Below are positions 22,253-30,562 of a stretch of DNA of 64,000 bases, piece by piece. The DNA is taken from positions 62,001 to 126,000 of the forward strand of contig JAXHLP010000013.1 of NCBI GenBank assembly GCA_034522155.1, written 5' to 3'. Made by a program: the position numbers and the translations under genes. This DNA is from Salinilacustrithrix sp034522155 (GTDB lineage Bacteria > Actinomycetota > Acidimicrobiia > Acidimicrobiales > Salinilacustritrichaceae). Every line of letters starts with the position of its first letter. Within the stretch, counting starts at the first letter, position 1. The notes under the pieces were generated by a model. It saw only the letters and a program-made list of their open reading frames with translations, was not told the origin of the DNA and did not search any database.

Positions 22253-24834
22253 AGTTCACGCTGAAGGATTACCAGGACGACGCGGTCGCCGACGTGCTGG
22301 CCAACCTGGGCAAGGCACGCAAGCGGTGGCACGAGGATGGCGACACGCATTCGTTCGCGCTGTCGGCCACGACGGGTGCGGGCAAGACGGTGATGGCCGC
22401 CGCGGTGTTCGAGGCGCTCTTCGGCGGCGACGACGACCACGACGTCGACCCCGACGACGGTGCGGCGGTGTTGTGGTTCTCCGACGACCCGAGCCTGAAC
22501 GAACAGACCCGCTATCGGCTGCTCGAGGCGGCCGACCGGATCGACTGGTCGGACCTGGTCGTGGTGCAGAACACGTTCAACCAGGAGGAGTTCTCCCCGG
22601 GCAAGGTGTACTTCCTGAACACCCAGAAGCTCGGCAAGAACAGCCTGCTCACCCGTGGCCACGAGGCCGAAGACGACGGCCAGGAAGCGTTGCCGGAGAT
22701 CCGACCGGATGGGCGGACGTTCACGATCTGGGACACGATCCGGAACACGATCGAGAACCCCGACCGGACCCTGTACCTCGTGCTCGACGAGGCCCACCGT
22801 GGCATGGGCTCGACCGGCAAGAAGGCCAAGCAGGCGCGGTCGACGATCGTGAAGCGGCTCATCAACGGCACCGGCACGGTTCCGCCGATGCCGATCGTGT
22901 GGGGGATCTCGGCCACGATCGAGCGGTTCAACGCGGCGATGAGCGTCGCCGAGGGCCGCGGCACCCTGCCCGACGTCACCGTCGACGCCGGCCAGGTGCA
23001 GGAGTCGGGTCTGTTGAAGGACACCGTCGTGTTGGACATCCCCGACGAGGCCGGCCAGTTCGACACGGTGCTGCTGCGGCGGGGTACGGCGAAGCTGCGC
23101 GAGGCCACCGAGGACTGGAACGCCTACGCCGAGGCGCAGGGGATCGAGCCGATCGTCCCGCTGCTGGTGTTGCAGGTGCCGAACAAGCCCGACCACGACG
23201 ACATCGGCCAGGCCCTGTCGGTGGCACTCGAGGAGTGGCCCGAGCTCACGCCCGATGCCATCGCCCACGTGTTCGGCGACCACACAGCCCAGACCTTCGG
23301 CCCGTTCTCGATCCCCCACGTGGCGCCGGAGCGGGTCCAGGAGTCGTCGTGGCTCCGGGTGCTCATCGCCAAGGACGCCATCAGCACCGGCTGGGACTGC
23401 CCCCGCGCCGAGGTGATGGTGTCGTTCCGGCCGGCGAAGGACCGGACCCACATCACCCAGCTGCTGGGAAGGATGGTGCGCACCCCGCTGGCCCGGCGCA
23501 TCCCCGGCAACGAGGGCCTCAACGCCGTCGACTGCCTGCTCCCCTTCTTCGACACCAAGACCGTGACCACCGTCGCCGACGCGCTCATGCACGGGGCGAG
23601 CGCCGACGCGGACGACGACACCCCGCCCGTCCGGCGAGTGCTGGTGAACCCGATCGAGGTGACCCCGAACCCCGCGGTGCCAGACGCGCTGTGGGACGTC
23701 TTCCTGTCGTTGCCGTCGCAGTCGCTGCCCAAGCGCGCCGCGAAGCCGGTCAAGCGTCTCACCGCCCTCGCCCACGAGCTCGCCGCCGACGGACTCCGCC
23801 CCGATGCCGGCAAGCTGGCCCACGCCGAGCTGCACAAGGCGCTCGACGCCGCCCGGGCCCGATACCGGGATGAAATCGCCGTCGCCCGGCAGTCGGTGCT
23901 CGAGGTCGAGGGCAAGACCCTGCGGGCCGACCTGGAGAACAAGACCAAGACCTTCGACGAGTTCGTCGCCGACGCCGACCACATCGTGATCGAGGATGCC
24001 TACCGGCGCGCCGCCCGGCTCATCAGCGCCGACCTCGCCCGCACCTACGCCGACCACCTCGCCGACAACGCCACCGAGGCCGACAGCGACGAGGATGCGC
24101 TCCTCGACGCCCACGCCGACATCGCCGCCCTCGGCCTCGTCCCCGACGTCAAGGAGTACGTCGACGAAGAAGCCGACGAGCTCGCCACGAAGTGGCTCGA
24201 CGAACACCGGATCGACATCAAGGCCCTCTCCGACGAGCGCCAGGACGTGTACCGCCAGCTACGGGAGCTGAGCACCGAACCCCAGGACGTCGACCTCGCC
24301 CGACCCAACGAGTGGCTCGTGCCCACCAAGGCCCGCCACGGCGACGACGAGACGGAACTGCCCACCTACGAACACCACCTCCTCGCCGCCGACGACGGCA
24401 CCTTCCCCGACGACCCCAACGACTGGGAACAGACCGTGCTCGCCACCGAGCTCGCCCGCGACAACCTCGTCGGCTGGTACCGCAACCCCTCCCGGTCGAG
24501 CCAGGACTCCCTCGGCATCGCCTACGAACACGGCGACCGCGTCCGGACCCTGCGCCCCGACTTCCTCTTCTTCAACCAGGACGGCGACGGCTCGATCTCG
24601 GTGTCCATCGTCGACCCCCACGGCCCACACCTCGGCGACGCCCTCCCCAAGCTCCACGGCCTCGCCTCCTACGCAGCAGACCACCCCGGCCTCTACCGCC
24701 GCATCGACGCCATCGCGAAAGTCGACGACGAGTTCCGCGTCCTCGACCTCACCGAGAAGCCCGTCCGCGACGCCATCGCCGCTGCCGCCGACGCGCCGTC
24801 GCTGTACCAGAGCGAGCACGCCGCCCCGTACTGA
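22249..24834 (+). CDS. Type III restriction enzyme Res subunit (DEAD/DEAH helicase)
   Basis: 861 residues, superfamily 2 helicase: Q-like TLKDYQDDAV, Walker A TTGAGKT (41-47), DEAH box in LVLDEAHRGMG, SATIERF (motif III), STGWDCPRAEVM and QLLGRMVRTP (motif VI). The C-terminus has RPDFLFF and then SIVDPHG at the place of a PD-(D/E)xK nuclease, but without the expected ExK pair, so cleavage activity is doubtful. It starts with GTG overlapping the Mod stop, so Mod and Res are coupled. With Mod disrupted, an active Res would leave the host unprotected, which argues that Res is inactive or that Mod is in fact intact. Confidence 0.88.
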   Translation: MKFTLKDYQDDAVADVLANLGKARKRWHEDGDTHSFALSATTGAGKTVMAAAVFEALFGGDDDHDVDPDDGAAVLWFSDDPSLNEQTRYRLLEAADRIDWSDLVVVQNTFNQEEFSPGKVYFLNTQKLGKNSLLTRGHEAEDDGQEALPEIRPDGRTFTIWDTIRNTIENPDRTLYLVLDEAHRGMGSTGKKAKQARSTIVKRLINGTGTVPPMPIVWGISATIERFNAAMSVAEGRGTLPDVTVDAGQVQESGLLKDTVVLDIPDEAGQFDTVLLRRGTAKLREATEDWNAYAEAQGIEPIVPLLVLQVPNKPDHDDIGQALSVALEEWPELTPDAIAHVFGDHTAQTFGPFSIPHVAPERVQESSWLRVLIAKDAISTGWDCPRAEVMVSFRPAKDRTHITQLLGRMVRTPLARRIPGNEGLNAVDCLLPFFDTKTVTTVADALMHGASADADDDTPPVRRVLVNPIEVTPNPAVPDALWDVFLSLPSQSLPKRAAKPVKRLTALAHELAADGLRPDAGKLAHAELHKALDAARARYRDEIAVARQSVLEVEGKTLRADLENKTKTFDEFVADADHIVIEDAYRRAARLISADLARTYADHLADNATEADSDEDALLDAHADIAALGLVPDVKEYVDEEADELATKWLDEHRIDIKALSDERQDVYRQLRELSTEPQDVDLARPNEWLVPTKARHGDDETELPTYEHHLLAADDGTFPDDPNDWEQTVLATELARDNLVGWYRNPSRSSQDSLGIAYEHGDRVRTLRPDFLFFNQDGDGSISVSIVDPHGPHLGDALPKLHGLASYAADHPGLYRRIDAIAKVDDEFRVLDLTEKPVRDAIAAAADAPSLYQSEHAAPY

Positions 24835-25100
24835 ATCGGAGCCCGAGTTGCCGCCCGCCGATGAAACCGACGACGAGTTCCGCGTCTGGGCATCGCAACA
24901 GTCCACGAACCCAAACCATCTGGGACTCGTTGGCGCGACGTTGAAGCTCGGCCCACGAGTCTGCAAGACCGCGTCGCTCGCTTCGTTTGGTGACGGGAAG
25001 ACGGGGGAGGTCAGGAAGCGAGTTCTTCTGTGCCCTCGAGCCTGTGCCCGCTTCCCGCCGCGCCGGCAAGAAGCGGCTCTCCAACTGACAACATCTGCGC
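24835..25100. other. Non-coding gap
   Basis: 266 bases between Res and the exonuclease gene. An open frame from TTG 24848 (MPPADETDDEFRVWASQQ...) has no Shine-Dalgarno sequence, a base pattern unlike neighbouring genes and no recognisable family, so it is not called. GAAGACGGGGGAGG at about 25000 is not followed by a start. No RNA gene seen. Confidence 0.5.
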
Positions 25101-25958
25101 ATGCAGGTGCACCTGGTGGACGGGACCTACGAGCTGTTCCGGTACTTCTACTCACCGAACAACCGCGACCCGGAGTTCGGTGCGGTGCGGGGCGTGGTGA
25201 ACTCGATCCTCCAGCTCGTCGATGACGGCGCCACCCACCTGGGTGTGGCCACCGACCAGGTGATCGAGAGCTTCCGCAACGACATGTGGGCCGACTACAA
25301 GGACGGCTCCGGCATCGATCCGACGCTCATGGCCCAGTTCCCGATCGTCGAGGAGGCGCTCGAGGCCTTTGGGTTCGCGGTGTGGCCCCAGGTCACCCAC
25401 GAGGCCGACGACGGGCTCGCCGCCGGCGCGGCGCTGGCCGCCGCCGACGACCGCGTCGAGCAGGTGATCATCTGCACGCCGGACAAGGACATGGCCCAAC
25501 TCGTCGGCGGCAAGGTCGTGCAGTGGGACCGCCGGCAGGACAAGTGGTTCGACGTCGACGGGGTGCGGGAGAAGTTCGGCATCCTGCCCGAGTCGATCCC
25601 CGACTACCTCGGCCTGGTGGGCGACACGGCCGACGGGTTCCCCGGCCTGCCCGGCTGGGGTGCCAAGTCGACGGCGACGGTGCTCGCCCGGTACGTCCAC
25701 ATCGAGGACATCCCTGCAGCAGCCGGCCAGTGGGACGTCACCGTGCGCAGCGGCGCCAAGCTGGCGGTGACCCTGCAGGAGCACCTCGACGAGGCACTGC
25801 TGTTCCGGACCCTGGCCACCTTGCAGCCAGATGCGCCGGTCAGCGCCAGCGTCGACGACATGGAGTGGCACGGGCCGAAGGACGACGTGGCCGACTTCGC
25901 CGACACCATCGGCGCCGCCGACCTCGTGGCCCGGGCACGGCACCTGGCCAGCCGCTGA
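25101..25958 (+). CDS. 5'-3' exonuclease / flap endonuclease
   Basis: 285 residues, the stand-alone form of the Pol I N-terminal nuclease domain. Metal-binding acidic residues are visible in HLVDGTYELFRYFY, VTHEADDGLAAGAAL and ICTPDKDMAQLV. The helix-hairpin-helix follows in IPDYLGLVGDTADGFPGLPG. It removes flaps and RNA primers in replication and repair. Translation starts at ATG, 16 codons into nothing else recognisable upstream. It is separated by about 250 bases from the convergent DNA ligase gene. Confidence 0.92.
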   Translation: MQVHLVDGTYELFRYFYSPNNRDPEFGAVRGVVNSILQLVDDGATHLGVATDQVIESFRNDMWADYKDGSGIDPTLMAQFPIVEEALEAFGFAVWPQVTHEADDGLAAGAALAAADDRVEQVIICTPDKDMAQLVGGKVVQWDRRQDKWFDVDGVREKFGILPESIPDYLGLVGDTADGFPGLPGWGAKSTATVLARYVHIEDIPAAAGQWDVTVRSGAKLAVTLQEHLDEALLFRTLATLQPDAPVSASVDDMEWHGPKDDVADFADTIGAADLVARARHLASR

Positions 25959-26109
25959 CCCATGACCGCTGAACCCCGTCCGCTCGACCCCGTCCGCTGA
26001 CCGGACCGGCCTCGCGGCCGATCCGGTGGCGGAGTGCGTCCCGGACGCCCCGCCCGAGCGTCCGGAACCGAAACCGCACGCTGAACTGCTGCGCAGCGGG
26101 TTCCCGCAG

Positions 26110-26123
26110 TGACACGAGTGTCA
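26110..26123. promoter_or_regulatory. TGACAC-GA-GTGTCA palindrome
   Basis: A perfect 14-bp palindrome in the gap between two convergent genes. Its half-site (TGACAC) equals that of the operator at 14520-14538, but the half-sites are two rather than one base apart. No gene starts nearby, so it may be a stray site. Confidence 0.3.
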
Positions 26124-26166
26124 TACGTGACGCCCCCGCAGCGCCATGGGTCATCCGGATCAAATC

Positions 26167-26182
26167 ATCAGGATCGCCTGAT
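26167..26182. terminator. Small inverted repeat between convergent genes
   Basis: ATCAGG-ATCG-CCTGAT, a 6-bp stem with a 4-base loop, 28 bases after the ligase stop and 210 after the exonuclease stop. A weak shared terminator is possible. Confidence 0.3.
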
Positions 26183-26209
26183 CAGCCCGATCGGGGCCGT
26201 CAGAACTGA

Positions 26210-27310
26210 TCAGGACGACAGCACCGCGTCGAGGCCCATGGGCGGTACGAGGTCGAGCTGGTCGTAGGTGCACTCGCCGGGCGACTTGTCCGGCCGCCAC
26301 CGCACGAAGCGGGTGGTCCCCCGGAACCGCCCGCTGGTCATGATCGTGTAGCCGACCTCGAGGACCCGTTCGATCCGCAGCGGGACCCACGACTGGTCGC
26401 GCTGGCTGTTCCACCGGTTCGGCGCGCCCGGCATCGCGCTCCCCGGCCCGGCCCGCGCGGCCGCGTGCGCCTCGGCGTCGTCGCTCCACCGGCTCCAGGG
26501 ATGACGGGAGAAGTCGTCCTCGATCAGCGGCGTGAGCTCGTCGACGAGCTCGGCCCGGAACGCCGTCTTGAAGCTGGCCGATACGCCCACGTGTCGCAAC
26601 TCACCGTCGGGCGTGTAGATGCCGAGGAGGATCGAGCCCACCCCGTTGCCGTCCTTGTGCCACCGGAAGCCGGTGGCCACGCAATCGGCGGTGCGCTGGT
26701 GCTTGACCTTGCGCAGCACCCGCTTGTCGGGTTGGTAGACGCCGTCGGGATCCTTGGCGATCAGGCCATCGAGGCCCGCGCCCTCGACGCGGCGGAACCA
26801 GTCGGCGGCCTCGTCCCGATCGGCGGTGACCGGGGTGATGTGGACCTGGGGTCCGGGTGTGACCGCCGACTCGAGCATCGACCGACGCTGGGCGAAGGGG
26901 GTCCCGAGCAACGACCGGTCGTCGAGCGCGATCAGATCGAAGGCCACGAAGTCGGCCGGGGTCTTCTCGGCGAGCATGCCGACACGGGACTCGGCCGGAT
27001 GGATGCGCTGGCCCAGCGCGTCGAAGTCGAGCACCCGCCGCCCGGACTCGTCGTCGAGGGCCACCACGATCTCACCGTCGACCACGCACCGCCGGGGCAG
27101 CGCGGCCTTCAAGGGCGCGAGCATCTCCGGGAAGTAGCGGGTCAGCGGGCGTTCGTTCCGGCTGCCGAGCTCGACCTCGTCGCCGTCGCGGAAGACCAGG
27201 CAACGGAATCCGTCCCACTTGGGCTCGAAGAGCCAGTCGCCCGTCGTCGGGATCCCGTCGGTCGGCTTCGCCAGCATCGGCTTCAGCGGAAACGTCACCG
27301 GCAGATCCAC
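26210..27310 (-). CDS. ATP-dependent DNA ligase (LigC type)
   Basis: 366 residues. Motif I is LFEPKWDGFRCLVF with the adenylated lysine; motif III VVDGEIVV, FDALGQRIH; motif IIIa FVAFDLIA; motif IV GLDGLIAKDPDGVY; motif V LRKVKHQRTADCV. The OB-fold domain follows (RIERVLEVGY, FRWRPDKSPGECTYDQ-type end). Length and order match mycobacterial LigC, an accessory ligase in base-excision repair and alternative end joining. GTG 27310 is chosen because the conserved N-terminus DLPVTFPLKPMLAKP starts there; an in-frame start at 27343 is possible. No Ku gene is in the window. Confidence 0.92.
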   Translation of the reverse strand: MDLPVTFPLKPMLAKPTDGIPTTGDWLFEPKWDGFRCLVFRDGDEVELGSRNERPLTRYFPEMLAPLKAALPRRCVVDGEIVVALDDESGRRVLDFDALGQRIHPAESRVGMLAEKTPADFVAFDLIALDDRSLLGTPFAQRRSMLESAVTPGPQVHITPVTADRDEAADWFRRVEGAGLDGLIAKDPDGVYQPDKRVLRKVKHQRTADCVATGFRWHKDGNGVGSILLGIYTPDGELRHVGVSASFKTAFRAELVDELTPLIEDDFSRHPWSRWSDDAEAHAAARAGPGSAMPGAPNRWNSQRDQSWVPLRIERVLEVGYTIMTSGRFRGTTRFVRWRPDKSPGECTYDQLDLVPPMGLDAVLSS

Positions 27311-27388
27311 GCCGGGAGCGTACGCGCACGGCGACACCGGCATCGGCAGCCAGACGAACGGTCACCATCGTCCTACACTCCGAGCCGC

Positions 27389-27784
27389 ATGTCCGACAGC
27401 GCCCCGCCACCACCGCCTCCACCGCCAGGAGGATCGCCTCCGCCCCCGCCCCCACGGGCCGACGGCGGGAGCGACGACCGGACGATGGCCACACTGGCCC
27501 ACGCCGGCCAGCTCCTCGGTGGCTTCATCGTCCCCCTGATCATCTACCTGGTGAAGAAGGACGAGTCGCCGTTCGTCGAGGACCAGGCCAAGGAAGCGCT
27601 CAACTTCTCGATCACGATCACGCTGGCGTCGATCGTGTCATTCGTCCTCATCTTCGTGCTGATCGGCATCCTGCTGATCGTCGTGGTCATGGTCGTGGCC
27701 ATCGTCTTCCCGATCCTCGGCGCCGTCGCCGCCAGCCGGGGCGAGTACTACCGCTACCCCCTCTGCCTCCGACTCGTCACCTGA
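27389..27784 (+). CDS. DUF4870 membrane protein
   Basis: 131 residues: Pro-rich N-terminus, MATLAHAGQLLGGFIVPLII (helix 1), LVKKDESPFVEDQAKEALNF (the DUF4870 signature) and two further helices (TITLASIVSFVLIFVLIG, LIVVVMVVAIVFPILGAVAA). Tic20-like small membrane proteins of this kind are widespread; function unknown. It is divergent from the ligase gene, 78 bases away. Confidence 0.88.
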   Translation: MSDSAPPPPPPPPGGSPPPPPPRADGGSDDRTMATLAHAGQLLGGFIVPLIIYLVKKDESPFVEDQAKEALNFSITITLASIVSFVLIFVLIGILLIVVVMVVAIVFPILGAVAASRGEYYRYPLCLRLVT

Positions 27785-27898
27785 GCCCGCAGTCGCCCCG
27801 TGCGCGTGGGCTGCGCCGGCCCGATCTGCGATGACCACACGGTCCATCCACCCGGCGCGGCGGGACATGGCCCATTTGGGGCAATTCAGGAACAGGCC

Positions 27899-27926
27899 TC
27901 AAGAGACCCGTTCAGCGTGTCGATGC
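27899..27926 (+). promoter_or_regulatory. Possible FliA-type promoter
   Basis: TCAAG (27899-27903), 15 bases, then GTCGATGC (27919-27926), close to the flagellar sigma consensus TAAAG/TCAAG-N15-GCCGATAA. It lies 65 bases before the GGDEF-EAL gene. Two mismatches in the -10 make this tentative. Confidence 0.3.
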
Positions 27927-27990
27927 TGAAGTAACGCTTGCGATGTCCGCGAGCTGGGAGTCGGGTCGAGCCGATCCGGGGAGTTCCACG

Positions 27991-30150
27991 ATGTTCGATC
28001 GAGTCCGCCGGGCCCGCCCGAAGACCCGCACCTTGCGGTGGGCCTGGACGCTGACCGTTGTGGAGTTCCTCGCGATCGTCGTGGCCGTCATGGTGATCGC
28101 CGTCGCCGCGGTGCAGTACCAGCACGGCTTGTTCTCCGACAGCACCAACGGCCTCGAGGAGGAGACGGCGAGCCTGGTCGCCCTGGACCGGTCGGTGCTG
28201 GAGGCGACCGGGTACCTGACCGTGGTGCTCTACCGGGCGGTGCCGCCCGACGCGCTCGCGTCCGCCCAGGAGGGGTACGAGGAGGCGCGGACCAGGGTCA
28301 CCTCGGCCTTCGAGCGTGTCGAGGTGGCAGTCCACTCCGATGCCGAACGGGCGCTGCTCGCCGAGGCCCGGGGTTGGTGGGAGCAGGTCGACGAGGCGGT
28401 ACAGGCATCGAACACCGAGTACACCGACGAGGAGCTCATGGTCTCACTGGCGCGTGGCGACGATCCGTTCATGGAGGCGGTGTGGGAGCCGTACGACGAG
28501 CTCGACCTCGCGCTCGCCGACCTCCGGTCCGAGGTGGTGGCCGACATGCGCGCACGGCTCGGCGAGGCGGATCGAGCCCGTTGGGCCCTCCTCCCGGCGT
28601 TCGGGCTGACCGCCGCGGCGGCGATCGCCATCACCATCTTCGCCGTACGTCGCATGTCACGTGAGGTGCTGAACCCGTTGGGTGCGCTCGACCGGGCGGC
28701 CCGGTCCATGAGGGACATCGACCGTGACGATCCCATGGAGGTACAGGGCGCGGTGGAGGAGGTCAGTCGCCTGGCCGACACGCTCACCGAGACGTCACGG
28801 TCGTTGCGGATGAGCAGCGAACAGCTGCAGCGCCAGGCCCGCACCGACGAGCTGACCACGCTGGCGAACCGCAAGGCCTTCATCGAGGGGCTCCGCCAGA
28901 TGCTCGACGACCCTGCGGGCCGGCCAGTGGCGGTGCTGTTCGTCGACATCGACGAGTTCAAGGACGCCAACGACTCGATGGGCCACGCCGCCGGCGACGA
29001 GCTCCTGCGGATCATGGGACTGCGCCTGCAATCGGCGACACGAGCCGGTGAGCTCGCGGCTCGCCTCGGGGGAGACGAGTTCGCGGTCGCCGCCCATCTC
29101 GACGACGACGTCACCGTCGCCACCAGCATCGCCGAGCGGGTGCTGGCGATGATGCACCCGCACATCCGTCTCGGCGACCTGAGCCTGCACGTCACCACCA
29201 GCATCGGCGTGGCCGTGAGCGATCCCGGCATGAGCGCCGTCGATGCCGAGCGAATCCTGGCGAACGCCGATTTCGCGATGTACATGGCCAAACGTCGGGG
29301 CAAGAACCGCTACGAGCTGCACTCCACCGATCTGCACGCCGAGATGCTCGTCCGCATGGGCCTTCGACGGGATCTCGCCGACGCACTGCAGGAGGACCAG
29401 TTCGAGCTCCACTACCAGCCGGTCATCGACCTCCAGGCCGACGAGCTCCTCGGCTTCGAAGCGCTCCTGCGCTGGCGGCACCCAGGGCGCGGCATGGTGG
29501 CACCGAACGACTTCATCGACATCGCGGAGGACACCGGCGCGATCGTCGAGATCGGCGCGTGGGTCCTCGACCAGGCCTGCGCCACGCTCGCCGAGCTGCA
29601 CCGGGACGATCCGCATCTGGTCATGAGCGTGAACGTCTCCCCTCGTCAGCTCAACCGTCCGGACTTCGCCGGCACCGTCCTCGATGTGATCCGGACCCAC
29701 GAGATCCCACCTGACCGTCTCGCGCTCGAGATCACCGAGGCGACCGCCATGACCAACACCGCTGACGGCGTCGCTCAGCTCGAGGAACTGCGCAGCCACG
29801 GCGTCCACATCGCACTCGACGACTTCGGGACCGGGTTCAGCTCGCTGCGCTACCTCGGCGACCTCCCCGCCGATGTCATCAAGATCGACCGCTCCTTCGT
29901 CGCCGGACGGACCGTCCACCAGCACTCCACCCTCGAGTCGATCATCACCCTGGCCCAACGGCTGGGCCTGCAGGTGGTCGCGGAAGGAATCGAGACCCCC
30001 GAAGACCTCGAACGTCTCCTCCCCTACGGCCAGATCTACGGACAGGGGTACCTGCTCGCCCGCCCCATGCCAGCCGCCGACATCAACCGATACCGCAACG
30101 ACCGTGCTGAGAGGCTCGGGCATGCCGAGTCCGCCGACGCGGCGCGATGA
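27991..30150 (+). CDS. Membrane GGDEF-EAL protein (c-di-GMP turnover)
   Basis: 719 residues. Two transmembrane helices (about 20-42 and 200-222) enclose a helical sensor region; an unlabelled HAMP-like stretch follows. The GGDEF domain has an intact active site (ARLGGDEFAVA, about 360). The EAL domain has FEALLRW, NVSPRQLNRPDF, ALEITEATAM, LDDFGTGFSSL and KIDRSFV, VAEGIET: all catalytic residues are present. It could both make and break c-di-GMP. The ATG at 27991 has a Shine-Dalgarno sequence (GGGGAG); an earlier ATG at 27943 has none. BldD, a c-di-GMP receptor, is encoded at 43075. Confidence 0.92.
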   Translation: MFDRVRRARPKTRTLRWAWTLTVVEFLAIVVAVMVIAVAAVQYQHGLFSDSTNGLEEETASLVALDRSVLEATGYLTVVLYRAVPPDALASAQEGYEEARTRVTSAFERVEVAVHSDAERALLAEARGWWEQVDEAVQASNTEYTDEELMVSLARGDDPFMEAVWEPYDELDLALADLRSEVVADMRARLGEADRARWALLPAFGLTAAAAIAITIFAVRRMSREVLNPLGALDRAARSMRDIDRDDPMEVQGAVEEVSRLADTLTETSRSLRMSSEQLQRQARTDELTTLANRKAFIEGLRQMLDDPAGRPVAVLFVDIDEFKDANDSMGHAAGDELLRIMGLRLQSATRAGELAARLGGDEFAVAAHLDDDVTVATSIAERVLAMMHPHIRLGDLSLHVTTSIGVAVSDPGMSAVDAERILANADFAMYMAKRRGKNRYELHSTDLHAEMLVRMGLRRDLADALQEDQFELHYQPVIDLQADELLGFEALLRWRHPGRGMVAPNDFIDIAEDTGAIVEIGAWVLDQACATLAELHRDDPHLVMSVNVSPRQLNRPDFAGTVLDVIRTHEIPPDRLALEITEATAMTNTADGVAQLEELRSHGVHIALDDFGTGFSSLRYLGDLPADVIKIDRSFVAGRTVHQHSTLESIITLAQRLGLQVVAEGIETPEDLERLLPYGQIYGQGYLLARPMPAADINRYRNDRAERLGHAESADAAR

Positions 30151-30176
30151 CGGCGATCTCTGACAGGGTGAGTTCG

Positions 30177-30440
30177 ATGAGTGGGGACTGGGGACCGGTG
30201 ACCGTGCAGATGCACCGCAACAGCAACGCCTTCATCACCCGAATCGACGACGCCGTCGAGCAGTTGCTCGGTTGGCGTCGGAACAGCTGATCGGTTCGCC
30301 CTCCACGGAGTTCATCCACCCCCAGGACCAGGCGAGCGCCGTCGCGGCCTGGATGCAGATGGTCGACGCGCCCGGGACGACACACCGCTTCCGTGGCCGC
30401 TACCGCTCGGCGGACGGTGCGTGGGTGTGGGTCGGCGATG
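30177..30440 (+). pseudogene. PAS domain remnant, frameshifted
   Basis: From ATG 30177: GDWGPVTVQMHRNSNAFITR, IDDAVEQLLGW, then a one-base loss near 30276, after which the PAS reading continues in another frame: SEQLIGSPSTEFIHPQDQ, RFRGRYRSADGAWVWVGD. The second half of the PAS fold and any output domain are missing. Sequence after about 30440 is not recognisable. It is probably the left-over of a sensor protein related to the GGDEF-EAL gene upstream. Confidence 0.6.
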
Positions 30441-30562
30441 GCAGAGGGCTGACTGGTTCGGGGGTCCGGTCGCGGCCGTCGGGCCGGGGATCATCCGGGA
30501 CCACGACGGTGGGTGCGCCCGCATTCTCGTCGGGTGAAATCGCGCCGGTAATCTCCGGCGCC

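Noticed and set aside
22126..24207. Long open frame on the minus strand opposite the Res gene
   Set aside because: Low-complexity antisense product of a GC-rich gene; the plus strand encodes a full helicase.
24848..25225. Open frame from TTG between Res and the exonuclease
   Set aside because: No Shine-Dalgarno sequence, no family, and it overlaps the well-supported exonuclease in another frame.
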